Shown here piece after piece: positions 6,864 to 16,559 of a DNA stretch of 64,000 bases. Under the pieces are notes generated by a model. The model was not told the origin of the DNA. It did not search any database and saw only the letters and a list, made by a program, of their open reading frames with translations. The position numbers and the translations under genes are program-made. The DNA is taken from assembly GCF_004006175.1 (NCBI RefSeq), contig NZ_CP033219.1:1116001-1180000 (forward strand), given 5' to 3'. The stretch comes from Parasedimentitalea marina (GTDB lineage: Bacteria; Pseudomonadota; Alphaproteobacteria; Rhodobacterales; Rhodobacteraceae). Each line of letters starts with the position of its first letter. The stretch's first letter is position 1.

Positions 6864-8582
6864 TTAGTCGCGAACCCCAGAGAACCGCTGTCGCCAGTCC
6901 TCGACCTGATCGTCGGTGATTTTGGCAAACAGAACCTCGGGCACTGCAAAATCGTGGCCAGCGGGCAGCGCGTCCAGCGCGGCGGCTACATCGTCCGGCC
7001 AGCGGGTGTCCAGCGTGTTCATCGCACTCAGCATACTGGCGGCAGCGGTGGGAATGAAGGGGGCACTCAGCACTGCATAAAGGCGGATCAGGTTCAGACC
7101 CATGCGGACCTGCGTCGCGGCTTTCTCCGGGTCGGTTTTGAAGGTCGACCAGGGTGCGGCGCTTTGTAGATATTCGTTGCCGGCCACCCAGATCGCGCGC
7201 AGCTCCTGCGCCGATTTGCGGACCTCGATGGCCTCCATCTGGGTCTCATAAGCGCGGATGCGGGTGGTCAGTTCAGCGATCAGCGCCAGTTCTTGTTCAC
7301 CATATGCGCCGCCCTCGGGCACCACTTCGCCAAACTTGGCGCGGCAGAATTTGGTGATGCGGCTGACAAAGTTGCCCAGTACGTCGGCCAGATCCTTGTT
7401 TGTCGATTGCTGGAAATTTTCCCAGGTGAATTCCGAATCCGAGCTTTCGGGGGCGTGTGACAGCAACCACCAGCGCCAGTAGTCGGCCGGCAGGATCTCC
7501 AGTGCCTGATCCATGAAGACGCCGCGCCCCTGCGAGGTCGAGAACTGGCCGCCGTCATAATTCAGGTAGTTGAACGATTTCAGGTGGTCCACAAGTTTCC
7601 ATGGCTCGCCCGAGCCCAGAATGGTCGCCGGAAAGGACAGGGTGTGGAAGGGCACGTTGTCCTTGCCCATGAACTGCACATATTTGACGTCGTCCGCGCC
7701 CTTGTCGGTGCGCCACCAGCGCTGCCAGTCGGTGTCAGCCTTGCCATTGGCCTCGGCCCACTCGCCTGCGCAGGCGATGTATTCGATAGGGGCATCAAAC
7801 CAAACATAGAACACCTTGCCGTCCATGCCGGGCCAGTCCTGATCACCTTTTTTGACCGAAATGCCCCAGTCCAGATCGCGGGTGATGCCCCGGTCACGCA
7901 GCCCGTCACCGTCATGCAGCCATTTCTTGGCAATCGAGGTGGTCAGCACTGGCCAGTCATGTTTCGAATTGATCCAATCGTCCAGCTGGTCCTTCAGGGT
8001 GGATTGGCACAGGTACAGATGTTTGGTCTCGCGCACCTCAAGGTCGATCGATCCCGACACGGCAGAGCGTGGGTCGATCAGGTCGGTGGGGTCCAGCTGC
8101 TTGGTGCATTCCTCGCATTGGTCGCCGCGCGCCTTGTCGTAGCCGCAGTTGGGGCAGGTGCCCTCGATATAGCGGTCCGGCAGAAAACGGCCATCGGCGT
8201 TAGAGTAGACCTGCTTTTCGACCACTTCGCGGATCAGGCCGTTTTCGGCCAGTTTGCCTGCGAAATGCTGGGTCAGCTTGTGGTTCTGCGGGCTGCTTGA
8301 GCGGCCAAAATGGTCAAAGCTAAGGCCAAACCCCTTGGCGATACCGGCCTGAACCTGGTGCATCTCGGCGCAGAATTCATCGACTGGTTTGTCTGCCTTG
8401 GCGGCAGCCAGCTCGGCCGGGGTGCCGTGTTCGTCGGTGGCGCAGAGAAACATCACTTCATTGCCACGGCCACGATGGTAGCGGGCATATAAATCGGCTG
8501 GCAGCTGACTGCCCACCAGATTGCCCAGATGTTTGATCCCGTTGATATAAGGGATCGCCGAGGTAATGAGAATTCGTGCCAT
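6864..8582 (-). CDS. metG: methionyl-tRNA synthetase
   Basis: A 572-residue class I synthetase that charges tRNA-Met in the cytoplasm. The HIGH motif appears as HLGN (residues 18-21). A zinc knuckle [17 protein letters not shown] follows in the connective-peptide region. The KMSKS loop is represented by FSTSQGRG near residue 345, a variant in which the usual Lys residues are replaced, as in FSTS-type MetRS. The anticodon-binding helical domain fills the C-terminus; no EMAP/Trbp111 extension is present. It is a single gene with its own terminator. Confidence 0.96.
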   Translation of the reverse strand: MARILITSAIPYINGIKHLGNLVGSQLPADLYARYHRGRGNEVMFLCATDEHGTPAELAAAKADKPVDEFCAEMHQVQAGIAKGFGLSFDHFGRSSSPQNHKLTQHFAGKLAENGLIREVVEKQVYSNADGRFLPDRYIEGTCPNCGYDKARGDQCEECTKQLDPTDLIDPRSAVSGSIDLEVRETKHLYLCQSTLKDQLDDWINSKHDWPVLTTSIAKKWLHDGDGLRDRGITRDLDWGISVKKGDQDWPGMDGKVFYVWFDAPIEYIACAGEWAEANGKADTDWQRWWRTDKGADDVKYVQFMGKDNVPFHTLSFPATILGSGEPWKLVDHLKSFNYLNYDGGQFSTSQGRGVFMDQALEILPADYWRWWLLSHAPESSDSEFTWENFQQSTNKDLADVLGNFVSRITKFCRAKFGEVVPEGGAYGEQELALIAELTTRIRAYETQMEAIEVRKSAQELRAIWVAGNEYLQSAAPWSTFKTDPEKAATQVRMGLNLIRLYAVLSAPFIPTAAASMLSAMNTLDTRWPDDVAAALDALPAGHDFAVPEVLFAKITDDQVEDWRQRFSGVRD

Positions 8583-8839
8583 ATCAGGTTTCCGCCTAGC
8601 TGTCTGACAGCCCGTTTAGCGCAACTCTGCCCGGTAAGAAATCCCCCTGCGCCGGGTTCCCAGAGATTCCCCTTGTTTTCACAGCTGACGGCGGGCCTTT
8701 GGTCGTGTATGTCATTGGAAGTAAGGGAGCGTATTTTGACATGTGGTCGGGGATTTTTTTCCTAACCTCTTGAAAACAGTACATGCGGCTCCCATTTCTA
8801 CTGTATACCTTTGCATACCAACTGATTGGCGGCCCATAT

Positions 8840-9559
8840 ATGTTTGACTTCCTGCTCGGAGGTGCATTTGCACCTTTTTCCTTTGCTCTGGCGCTTTTGT
8901 TCGGCCTGATGGGGCTTGAACTGGTGGCCTTGTTGCTGGGCGGCAGTTTCATGACGGGTGACAGTGATGCTGGTCTTGATATCGGTGATGCGCCTGATCT
9001 GGGTGATTTTAATCTGAACCTTGATGCCGAAGGGGCCTTGGTGGATCCCGCCGACCTCGAACTGGCTGAATTTGATGCCGAGACCGGTGTCGAGGTCAGT
9101 GGGGGGCTGGCCAGTTGGCTGGGTCTTGGCAAAATGCCGACATTGATCTGGCTGGCGGCGCTGTTGATGGGCTTTGGCCTGAGTGGCCTGGGCCTGCAAA
9201 TTGCCCTGCAAGAGCTGTTCGGCCTAACGGCCCCGGCCTTACTGGCGGCTGTACCTGCGGGGGCCTTTGGCCTGTGGTTTGCGCGTGGCTTTGGTGGGGT
9301 CTTTGCCCGGCTGTTGCCGCAGACCGAAACCGAGGTCTCGTCGATGGATCAATTGGGCCGTCGCCGTGGTATCATAACCCAGGGCACTGCCGCGCGTGGT
9401 CGCCCGGCTGAGGTGCGGGTCATCGACCGGTTCGGCAATGCGCATCACCTGCGGGCTGAACCCCTGCGCGATGATGAAACCCTGACACAGGGAACAGAGG
9501 TCATGGTGCTGCGCGATCGTCGCAGCGGCACTTATGTTTTGATCGGTCTGTCCGACTGA
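8840..9559 (+). CDS. yqiJ: YqiJ/NfeD-like membrane protein, flotillin partner
   Basis: About 239 residues. There is an N-terminal transmembrane helix, an acidic loop rich in D and L repeats (DAGLDIGDAPDLGD), then two or three further transmembrane helices (residues about 100-155). The C-terminal soluble OB-fold-like domain (RGIITQGTAARGRPAEVRV) is of the YqiJ/NfeD type. Such proteins work with flotillins in membrane microdomains. The start is uncertain: 8840 (MFDFLLGG) matches the family better, while an ATG at 8783 would add 19 residues; neither has a strong ribosome site. The flotillin gene follows 34 bases downstream. Confidence 0.82.
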   Translation: MFDFLLGGAFAPFSFALALLFGLMGLELVALLLGGSFMTGDSDAGLDIGDAPDLGDFNLNLDAEGALVDPADLELAEFDAETGVEVSGGLASWLGLGKMPTLIWLAALLMGFGLSGLGLQIALQELFGLTAPALLAAVPAGAFGLWFARGFGGVFARLLPQTETEVSSMDQLGRRRGIITQGTAARGRPAEVRVIDRFGNAHHLRAEPLRDDETLTQGTEVMVLRDRRSGTYVLIGLSD

Positions 9560-9593
9560 TCGTTTTTTGAAACCTATTTTTTGGAGGTAACTC

Positions 9594-11285
9594 ATGCAGT
9601 TTGAGTTTATGTTGATTTCCGTCGCCAGTTTTCTGGTTTTTTTGATCCTATTAGGTTTGGTTATGGGCCGCCTTTATCGGCGTTCTACCCGCGAGGTGAG
9701 TCTGGTTAAAACCGGGGCCGGCGGAAAACGGGTGATCATGGATGGCGGTACCATTGTGGTGCCATTGCTGCACGAGGTCAGCCCGGTCAATATGAAAACC
9801 CTGCGCCTTGAGGTGCAGCGCAACGGTGACGCGGCGCTGATCACACAAGACCGGATGCGGGTTGATGTGGGCGTCGAATTCTATGTCTCGGTCAACGCCA
9901 CTGAAGAGGGCATCGCCCGTGCCGCTCAAACGCTTGGCGACCGCACCTTTGATGTGAACCAATTGCGGGAGTTGATCGAGGGTAAGTTGATTGATGGCCT
10001 GCGGGCGGTGGCAGCGCAGATGACCATGGACGGGCTGCATGAAATGCGCGCCGACTTTGTGCAAGAGGTGCAGAATGCGGTGTCCGAGGACCTGTTGAAG
10101 AACGGCTTGTCCTTAGAATCGGTCTCGCTGACCGCGCTGGATCAGACCCCGTTTGAGGCTTTGGATGAAAACAACGCCTTTAACGCGGTGGGCATGCGCA
10201 AGCTGGCCGAAGTGATCGCTAAGTCAAAGAAAGAACGCGCCCAGATTGAGGCCGAAGCGCAGGTGGCGGTGCGCCGCGCCCATATGGAGGCCGAGCGCGA
10301 GCGTCTGGGGATTGAGCAGGATGAAATGCAGGCCGGGATCGAACAGGTCCAGCAGGTGGAATTGTTGCGGGCGGCGCAAGAAGCCGAGATTGCCAAACAC
10401 AATGAAAGTTCTGAGCAATCAAAAGAGCATGCGCGTATTGCACGTGAAGAATCCATTCGCTCGGCTGATATTGAGCGCGAACGTAAAATTCGTGAGGCTG
10501 AGATCAGCAAAGAGCGTGAGCTGGAGGTGGCCGAGCAGGAACGCCAGATTATTGTTGCTCAGAAATCTGAGGAAGAAAGCCGGGCGCGGGCCTCGGCGGA
10601 TCTGGCCCGGGCCGAAGCCACAAAGGCAACCGAGTCGGTGACCACCGCCCGTGAAGTCGCCGAAGCCGAGCGCCAGAAGCAGATTGTGCTGATCGAGGCC
10701 ACCCAGGAGGCCGAACGTCAGGCCACCGCTATTCGGTTGTCAGCGCTGGCTGAAAAGGACGCAGCAGCGGACCGGGCAGATGCCCGCCGCGAGGAAGCCC
10801 AGGCCGAAGCCGATGCGCTGAACATTCGCGCTGAGGCTAAAAAGAACGACATGCTGGCCGAAGCCGAAGGTAAGCGCGCAATCGTCGAAGCCGACAATGT
10901 GCTGTCCGTGGATCAGATCCGCATGCGGGTTGACATGGCGCGGATCGAAGCGATGCCAGGAATCATTGCTGAAATGGTCAAACCGGCCGAGAAGATCGAC
11001 TCGATCAAGATCCATCAGGTCAGCGGCATTGGCGGCAACGGCGCAGGCGCCTCGGGTGGGGCCGGCGGAGGTGACAGTGAAAAGCCAGTGGTCAATCAGG
11101 CGCTCGACTCGATCATGGGCATGGCAGTGCAGATGCCAGCCCTGAAGAAGCTGGGCGAAGAACTGGGTCTGTCCATGGAGAACGGTGTCAGCGGTCTTGC
11201 CAATGGCGCTTTGTCAGCGCCGTCCAAGGCAAGTGAGACAGATGAGACCGGACCCGAGGACGCATCGGACGTCACAGTGAACTAA
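9594..11285 (+). CDS. yqiK: flotillin family protein (YqiK-like)
   Basis: A 563-residue membrane-anchored scaffold protein. It has an N-terminal transmembrane helix (residues about 5-25), an SPFH/band 7 domain (about 30-200), and a long charged coiled coil rich in E, A, R and K (about 210-430), as in flotillins. The C-terminus is Gly/Ala-rich. It starts after a strong ribosome site (GGAGG, 8 bases upstream) and follows the YqiJ-like gene, the usual pairing. Flotillins organise membrane domains and affect membrane fluidity and protein complexes. A hairpin lies just after the stop. Confidence 0.92.
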   Translation: MQFEFMLISVASFLVFLILLGLVMGRLYRRSTREVSLVKTGAGGKRVIMDGGTIVVPLLHEVSPVNMKTLRLEVQRNGDAALITQDRMRVDVGVEFYVSVNATEEGIARAAQTLGDRTFDVNQLRELIEGKLIDGLRAVAAQMTMDGLHEMRADFVQEVQNAVSEDLLKNGLSLESVSLTALDQTPFEALDENNAFNAVGMRKLAEVIAKSKKERAQIEAEAQVAVRRAHMEAERERLGIEQDEMQAGIEQVQQVELLRAAQEAEIAKHNESSEQSKEHARIAREESIRSADIERERKIREAEISKERELEVAEQERQIIVAQKSEEESRARASADLARAEATKATESVTTAREVAEAERQKQIVLIEATQEAERQATAIRLSALAEKDAAADRADARREEAQAEADALNIRAEAKKNDMLAEAEGKRAIVEADNVLSVDQIRMRVDMARIEAMPGIIAEMVKPAEKIDSIKIHQVSGIGGNGAGASGGAGGGDSEKPVVNQALDSIMGMAVQMPALKKLGEELGLSMENGVSGLANGALSAPSKASETDETGPEDASDVTVN

Positions 11286-11307
11286 GGGTTCAGGTTTGAG
11301 TTTTTGG

Positions 11308-11334
11308 TCAGGGCCGGATTCTGTTCGGCCCTGA
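11308..11334 (+). terminator. stem-loop after flotillin gene
   Basis: TCAGGGCCG and CGGCCCTGA form a perfect 9-bp stem with a 9-base loop, 23 bases beyond the flotillin stop. It lacks a downstream T run, and it lies between convergent genes. Confidence 0.55.
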
Positions 11335-11414
11335 GATTGTCCTGCCTGATCCACTATATATTTCGGCGAAGAACGCTGGGCCGGTTGGCTGCTATCGCTT
11401 ATACGCGCATCGGG

Positions 11415-13082
11415 CTACGGCTGTGGGCTGAGTGTCAGCACCCCTTGATAGGCGGCAATCAAGCCAATCAACGGGGCTGAAATTTCGACATCAAAGTGGA
11501 ATTTCCCGTCCTTTTGCATCTCATAGCTTTTGCCCGCCGGTAAGAACATGTTGGGCAATGGTATGCCCAGCAGCGACCATCGGCGCGGGATCAGGAATAA
11601 TTTGTCGTCCTCTAGCACCAAGGCAAGTGCCACGTCGATAGGGCCGAACCGCTCGACCAACAGCTGGGCGTTGCGGCCGGTGCCTGGGAACTGGAGCGAA
11701 GAAAAGGATTTGGTGCCAAAGGTACGTGTCCATCTCTCGCCGCCCTTATGCGGATCGAACTGGACTTTGACCGGACAGTGATCGGTCTCTTTTGGCAAAC
11801 CAATGAGTTTCCCCAGTGCTTTGGACAGTATGCCGGTGCCGCGTTGCACAGTGGCCGTCCCCGCCCATGTGCGCGCTGCTGTGTCGTCGTGAAGGGCCTG
11901 AACCTGCGGTGGCAGCCTGTCAAAAGCGCCTGCAAGGACCTGCCGGTACAGGGGCGCAGTGGTCTTTGGCGGGTCGCGAAATCCCATAAATATGGTCCGC
12001 TTGTCAAATTGCGCCTGATAGTCAGCAAGCGTCAGGGCCTGCGTTGCCGGACGGGCGCCCTGTTCGGGGGGCTCGGCGTTCAGATGTTTCCGGACAATGG
12101 TCTCAATGGCCATCGACGGTATATAGGGGCCATCATCGCCTTCGGCCAAAAGGTGCCAGGAGCGTTCAGTGGTCACCCCATCGCGCTGCCCGGTCACATG
12201 GACAAACATTCCGCCACGGTGTTCGCCAAACCTCATAAGGTTCAGGACCTTATAGAACAACGGGGCCAGCGTGACAAAGCTGGGCAAGTTGAACGTGGCC
12301 CGGGCCCGTGCCAGCAGGTTCAACATGCGGTGCAGGATCTCGGGCACCGGCCCAGCCCCCATCCAGATCGTCTTAAGCTCGGGGAATTCAGGCGGCAGAA
12401 CCTGCAATTCAGGCACATCGACCAACGAAAAGCGGATATTCTTGAGCGGCAAATGACCGGGCACGGCAATTGTATATCGCTTGCTTTCAGTCAGACCGCG
12501 CGCTGTGATATGCATGCCATCCCGGGTCAGTTTCACCGGTCCGCCGGCATAGCCGAGCACCGCGCGCATGACATTCAGACCTATCCCCGCATAGGGCGAG
12601 GGCGCAATGCCACCATGGACAGTCTCAACTGTCATGGTCTTGGAGACCTCGCGCAGGACGGCGGCGGTCAGGACCGGAAAACTGCTGACCCCCGACAGGA
12701 TGAAAATACCAGCGTCTTTGGCCGCTTGATCAAATTGGGACACCCCAAACACGAATTCCGCGGCATCAGCCAAGTCCAGATAGCTGACTTTGAAGCGAAG
12801 ACAGGCCGCGATGACCACATAACCCTCATCGCCATACTGCTGAAACGGCCCCGAGGCATCAATGACCAGATCGGGGCGCAGCCTGTCCATGTGCTGATCC
12901 AGTGCGCCGCGATCAAGCTGGACAGGTTGCACAGTTGCGGCCCCCTGAAAGGTATCACAAAACTGCGTTGCACGATCAAGGCTGCGACCACAGATCAGCA
13001 TGTGAATTTCGGGGATGTCCGACAGCAATTCGGCCAGCCGACCGCCAAACACGCCATAGCCGCCAAGAATAAGAATTTTCAC
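11415..13082 (-). CDS. saccharopine dehydrogenase-like oxidoreductase with DUF4166 domain
   Basis: A 555-residue protein. The N-terminal Rossmann domain begins VKILILGGYGVFGG (GxGxxG-like) and continues as a saccharopine dehydrogenase NADP-binding domain (ASGPFQQYG). The C-terminal 180 residues match the DUF4166 type (RTWAGTATVQRG, then FGPIDVALAL). The substrate is unknown. The start is a GTG at 13082 that overlaps the stop of the upstream DCC gene (GTGA); a longer reading from 13124 lies inside that gene. The tight overlap suggests the two proteins act together. Confidence 0.85.
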   Translation of the reverse strand: MKILILGGYGVFGGRLAELLSDIPEIHMLICGRSLDRATQFCDTFQGAATVQPVQLDRGALDQHMDRLRPDLVIDASGPFQQYGDEGYVVIAACLRFKVSYLDLADAAEFVFGVSQFDQAAKDAGIFILSGVSSFPVLTAAVLREVSKTMTVETVHGGIAPSPYAGIGLNVMRAVLGYAGGPVKLTRDGMHITARGLTESKRYTIAVPGHLPLKNIRFSLVDVPELQVLPPEFPELKTIWMGAGPVPEILHRMLNLLARARATFNLPSFVTLAPLFYKVLNLMRFGEHRGGMFVHVTGQRDGVTTERSWHLLAEGDDGPYIPSMAIETIVRKHLNAEPPEQGARPATQALTLADYQAQFDKRTIFMGFRDPPKTTAPLYRQVLAGAFDRLPPQVQALHDDTAARTWAGTATVQRGTGILSKALGKLIGLPKETDHCPVKVQFDPHKGGERWTRTFGTKSFSSLQFPGTGRNAQLLVERFGPIDVALALVLEDDKLFLIPRRWSLLGIPLPNMFLPAGKSYEMQKDGKFHFDVEISAPLIGLIAAYQGVLTLSPQP

Positions 13083-13543
13083 ACCATCAGCCTTTTTTGT
13101 ACTTCGGCATCGGGCAGGTTGCACAGATCTGCGGTGCCAAACCAGCGGTAGCGGTTTCTGGCAACACTGCGGTAGAGGATGTCGCGCAGGCTTTGCGGGA
13201 TCAGCCGCAGAATGGCCAATAGCTTCCAGCCACGTCCCAATCTATGGCCAACGCGGATCAATGCATCCAGCGAAGCATAACCGCGACCCTCGGTGAGATA
13301 AAGCCAGGAGGTCGGGTCCTCGGGGTCCATGCCATAGTGGGTCATCAGGGCTCTGCCCAATTCCGATTGCAACGGCACAATTTTGAAGTCTGTGTTGCGA
13401 TCATTATGGGCGATCCACTTGGCACCACGCGCACAGAGTGCGCAATGCGCGTCCATGACGCAGACCGGCCCAATGTCCGTGAATGCGGGAATTTCGTGAT
13501 CATTGCGGTAAGAATACGGAGGTCTGTTTAAATACATGATCAA
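13079..13543 (-). CDS. DCC/DUF393 family thiol-disulfide oxidoreductase-like protein
   Basis: A 154-residue protein of the DUF393 (YuxK/DCC) family, with a predicted thioredoxin-like fold. The N-terminal motif is normally DGxCxxC; here it reads DAHCALC, so the CxxC pair is kept and the leading Gly is changed. The C-terminal region (ILYRSVARNRYRWFG) is typical of the family. It is translationally coupled by GTGA to the downstream DUF4166 oxidoreductase. The function in the family is poorly known; redox or thiol exchange is inferred from the motif. Confidence 0.85.
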   Translation of the reverse strand: MIMYLNRPPYSYRNDHEIPAFTDIGPVCVMDAHCALCARGAKWIAHNDRNTDFKIVPLQSELGRALMTHYGMDPEDPTSWLYLTEGRGYASLDALIRVGHRLGRGWKLLAILRLIPQSLRDILYRSVARNRYRWFGTADLCNLPDAEVQKRLMV

Positions 13544-13616
13544 AGCTTATAGGCGCCACAGTCGGCAGTTCAATCGCATAACCCTATGCGTGTATCTAGT
13601 CTGACCGGTCTTCGCG

Positions 13617-14840
13617 TCACAATTTCTTGCGGCTGCGCTTCAGCAGGCGGCCGATGACAAACGAGGTGCGCGGCGCATAGACATATTTTGTGCGTTCTTC
13701 AGGGGTCGGCCGGGCGCGCATCCGGCTCAGGCCAAAACTAATCAATCCCAGATGACCCAGGGCGATCATCGAAAACAATGCACTTGGCCCATAGTTTTCG
13801 ATCAGCGCCGAGGCCACAAACGGGCTGGCAATGGCGCCAAGGGCAAAGAAGAACATCAGGGCGGCCGACAGCTCGACCCGCTCATCTGACTTGGCGAAAT
13901 CATGCGCATGGGCCGCCGAGACCGAGAAGATCGGAAAGGTGGTAAAGCCAAACAATCCCGCCGAGGTCATCACCGCAAGGGTGCCCAGACCAGCAGCGCC
14001 GATGGTGATGCCGCTGGACAGGATCGCGGCGACGGACAGCCAGATCAGCACCCAGCGGCGGTCGTATTTGTCAGCCAGCCAGCCCAGCGGGTATTGCGCC
14101 AAGGCACCGCCCAGCACAAAGGCGGCCAGAAAAAACGCGATCTGATCAATGCCCAGACCGACCTCTTGACCATAAAGCGGCCCGACCATCCGAAACGAGG
14201 CCGAGCTGAGCGCGGCGACAATCACACCGGCCACCGCCAGGGGCGAGCAGCGCCAGGCCAGTTTCGGGCGCAACCGTGGAGCGCTGGGGGTCTCGGGCTG
14301 GCTGGCGCGGGTCAGGGTTAATGGCAGCAGCGCAGCGCAGCACAAAATGGCCAGCATGTTGTACGAGACATAGGCCGCAGGTGGCAGCACCGCGATGATC
14401 AACTGGGCCGCCAGCGAAGCGCCCATGTCGACAATCCGGTAACTGCCCATGGCCCGGCCCCGATTCTCATTGGTAACCTTGGCATTCAGCCAGGCCTCGA
14501 TCACGGTATAACAGCCCGCCACACAGATCCCCGATGCAATCCGCATGGCCGCCCAGGCCATTGGATTGTCGGTCAAGGTATGGCCAATCAAGCCAATGGC
14601 CCCCAGCGCGGTAAAGGCGGCAAAGGCGCGTGAATGTCCCACCGTGCCCATCAGCCGCGGCGACCACCAGCAGCCGATGAAAAATCCCAGAAAATGGGCC
14701 GAGCCCAGCAGACCGATTTGCTCTTTGCTGAACCCCAGGGTCAGCCCGGAAATGGCATCCAGTGGCCCCACACCTCCTGTGGACAGCTGCAACAGCACAA
14801 CAGAAAGGAACAAGGCGGCAAAGGATATAATCAGGCGCAT
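13617..14840 (-). CDS. MFS transporter
   Basis: A 407-residue inner-membrane protein with about 12 hydrophobic helices and a central cytoplasmic break near residue 190. The motif-A-like loop WLADKYDRRWV after helix 8 and the N-terminal WWSPRLMG/SRAF loop indicate the major facilitator superfamily, close to the YcaD-type branch. The substrate cannot be told from sequence. It stands alone between convergent or unrelated genes. Confidence 0.88.
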   Translation of the reverse strand: MRLIISFAALFLSVVLLQLSTGGVGPLDAISGLTLGFSKEQIGLLGSAHFLGFFIGCWWSPRLMGTVGHSRAFAAFTALGAIGLIGHTLTDNPMAWAAMRIASGICVAGCYTVIEAWLNAKVTNENRGRAMGSYRIVDMGASLAAQLIIAVLPPAAYVSYNMLAILCCAALLPLTLTRASQPETPSAPRLRPKLAWRCSPLAVAGVIVAALSSASFRMVGPLYGQEVGLGIDQIAFFLAAFVLGGALAQYPLGWLADKYDRRWVLIWLSVAAILSSGITIGAAGLGTLAVMTSAGLFGFTTFPIFSVSAAHAHDFAKSDERVELSAALMFFFALGAIASPFVASALIENYGPSALFSMIALGHLGLISFGLSRMRARPTPEERTKYVYAPRTSFVIGRLLKRSRKKL

Positions 14841-14921
14841 AGCTGCGCACCATGCCTAGTCCTGCCGCAGAGGTACATAGGTTTTCGACAGGAATGTCGC
14901 ATTTGGACTTTTGGGGCCAGT

Positions 14922-15512
14922 TTATTTGACCGCGTTGATCCGGGCGCGAATGTCCAGGGTGACGGTATCGGCGACCAGATTGGGAAATCCCGATGCGCCA
15001 AAGTCGTTGCGGTTTAACGTGCTGCTCAAGACCACATCCAATTGGCTCAAATCATCTGCGGCGCTGCCAGGCTGCCGATACAACGCCGCCTGCAAGGTGA
15101 CCGATCTGGTCACCCCCCGCAATGTCAGGTCACCAGTGACCGCTGCACCCTCCGAGATCCGGTCCAAGGTGCCCAGGGTGATGCGACGCGACACAAATCG
15201 GATGGTGGGAAACTGCGCGGTATTCAGAACGTCAGGGCCGGTCATGGCCTGGGTGACAAAAATCAACCCGGTGCGCGCACGCGCTGCAGCTACGGTGACG
15301 TCTATCCGGGATGCAGCCAGATTCTGTGCATCAATGAGGATATCCGCCCGTTCAACCGGCATCGAGCCGTTTTGTGTTATGCCATTCAGTTTGAATTTAA
15401 AACCAACATGCGATTTGTCGGAAACCAACACATAGCGAACGGGCGCCGCCACCGCCGTTGAGGGCAGGGCACAGGCGCTGGCAAGCAGGATGAGGGCGTG
15501 GCGTCGTAGGAT
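14922..15512 (-). CDS. YceI family periplasmic protein with unusual start
   Basis: The mature part matches the YceI lipocalin-like family (SHVGFKFKLNG, FPTIRFVSRRI, GDLTLRGVTRSVTL), proteins that bind isoprenoid-type lipids in the periplasm. The first canonical start, a GTG at 15452, would leave out the signal peptide. In frame upstream lies a good signal (RRHALILLASACALPSTAVA), preceded by a ribosome site GGAGG about 7 bases before an ATC codon (15512-15510), with an in-frame stop further up. So translation either starts at ATC, a very rare codon, or an original ATG has mutated and export is lost. Confidence 0.8.
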   Translation of the reverse strand: MLRRHALILLASACALPSTAVAAPVRYVLVSDKSHVGFKFKLNGITQNGSMPVERADILIDAQNLAASRIDVTVAAARARTGLIFVTQAMTGPDVLNTAQFPTIRFVSRRITLGTLDRISEGAAVTGDLTLRGVTRSVTLQAALYRQPGSAADDLSQLDVVLSSTLNRNDFGASGFPNLVADTVTLDIRARINAVK

Positions 15513-15600
15513 TAGAGGTCCTCCAGACCGCTACCTTAAGGATAATGGTTTTAATATGCATCTCCTTTTCCTGCAGCGTCTTTTCCACATCAAAAAGGTG

Positions 15601-15799
15601 CTTGGGGCTCCGCCCGTTCGACCCGACGGCTCCGCCGGTTCAGACTTGAAACCATCCCCCGGATGGTTTCCGAGATAGCCTTCACCCCCCCAGGTCCTTT
15701 CCACGACGGGCTTGGGGCTCCGCCCGTTCGATCCTGAAATGACCCCCCAGATCATTTCCACGACGGATCTCACTTCATCTGGCCAAAAATATCCCGGGG
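15601..15799. repeat. left arm of a 199-bp inverted repeat
   Basis: Read on the minus strand this segment matches 18212-18410 base for base over almost its whole length, with few differences. It has modules with GAAAGGACCTGGGGGGT, a perfect palindrome GAAACCATCC/GGATGGTTTC (15648-15670), and CGGCGGAGCC or GGGCGGAGCC boxes. It lies in the noncoding gap between the YceI gene and imuA. Confidence 0.85.
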
Positions 15800-15869
15800 T
15801 TTGGGGCAGAGCCCCAAGTCTGCTTACCAGGTCTGCCTGCCAAATCCGGTCCTTAATGTCGTCTGCCCC

Positions 15870-16496
15870 TCAAGACCGAACCGCCGTTGGTCGGTGTATC
15901 ACCTCCAGTCCGGCCCGGGGGGCTGGGTGGTGCAGCTGCCAGCTGCGCGGCGGCAGGGTGCGGGCGCGCAGCCGTTGCAAAAGCCAGCGGCGCTGCTGAT
16001 CCCGGTGGTCGGGGGCCAGGTGCCAGCGGCTTTCGATGCCAGCGGCCCCGCCAGTGCCCGGTGTCAACAGCAATCCCAGCGGCTGTGGCCCGTGTCGGCC
16101 GCCGCTTTGCGCTGCCAGATGCAGGCGCCGCACCGGTTTCAGGGCTGGCGGTGCGCGCAGGTCTGTCACCACCAGCGGCACCTGACCGGCGCGCAGGGCC
16201 TCCTCGGTGGCCCAAAGCAGATCATCCTGACGGGCGGTGTGCAGAAACAAAAAACGGCTGGGGCAGGCAAAATTCATCATCCCGTCGGGGTTCAGCTGAT
16301 CCACTTCCCAGGCGGGAGAGATCCACAGCACCGGCCCCGCAGTGGCTGCGGCCAGCCACAGGGCAAAGCTGCGCCGGGCCGGGCCGCAGACCTCATGGGT
16401 GCGGCCATAATCCAGGGCAATCCCGTCACAGATTGAGACCTGGTGACGGTGGTGAAGGGGGCGGTGGGACGGGGGGTGGAGCGCGTGAGTCGACAT
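15870..16496 (-). CDS. imuA: ImuA-like SOS mutagenesis protein, orphan
   Basis: A 208-residue protein of the RecA/SulA-related ImuA type found in Rhodobacteraceae. It has a degenerate nucleotide-binding region (GRTHEVCGPARRSFALWLA), WISPAWEVDQLNPDG, and a RRLHLAAQSGG segment followed by GLLLTPG. ImuA normally works with ImuB and DnaE2 in error-prone repair; neither lies next to it here. A LexA box (GTTC-N7-GTTC) sits 17 bases upstream of the start, so SOS induction is expected. It lies inside the inverted-repeat pair. Confidence 0.75.
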   Translation of the reverse strand: MSTHALHPPSHRPLHHRHQVSICDGIALDYGRTHEVCGPARRSFALWLAAATAGPVLWISPAWEVDQLNPDGMMNFACPSRFLFLHTARQDDLLWATEEALRAGQVPLVVTDLRAPPALKPVRRLHLAAQSGGRHGPQPLGLLLTPGTGGAAGIESRWHLAPDHRDQQRRWLLQRLRARTLPPRSWQLHHPAPRAGLEVIHRPTAVRS

Positions 16497-16512
16497 GCGA
16501 GATTTTTAGCAT

Positions 16513-16527
16513 GTTCTCTTTTTGTTC
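16513..16527 (-). promoter_or_regulatory. LexA (SOS) box
   Basis: GTTC-N7-GTTC (16513-16516 and 16524-16527) is the known alphaproteobacterial LexA operator. It lies 17 bases upstream of imuA. Confidence 0.8.
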
Positions 16528-16559
16528 TCAATCAGCATAATGGTGTCTGCCCTGTGACG

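Noticed and set aside
11748..13151. 467-residue plus-strand open frame
   Set aside because: It is antisense to the saccharopine dehydrogenase-like gene, which has clear domains; the plus-strand translation shows no family resemblance.
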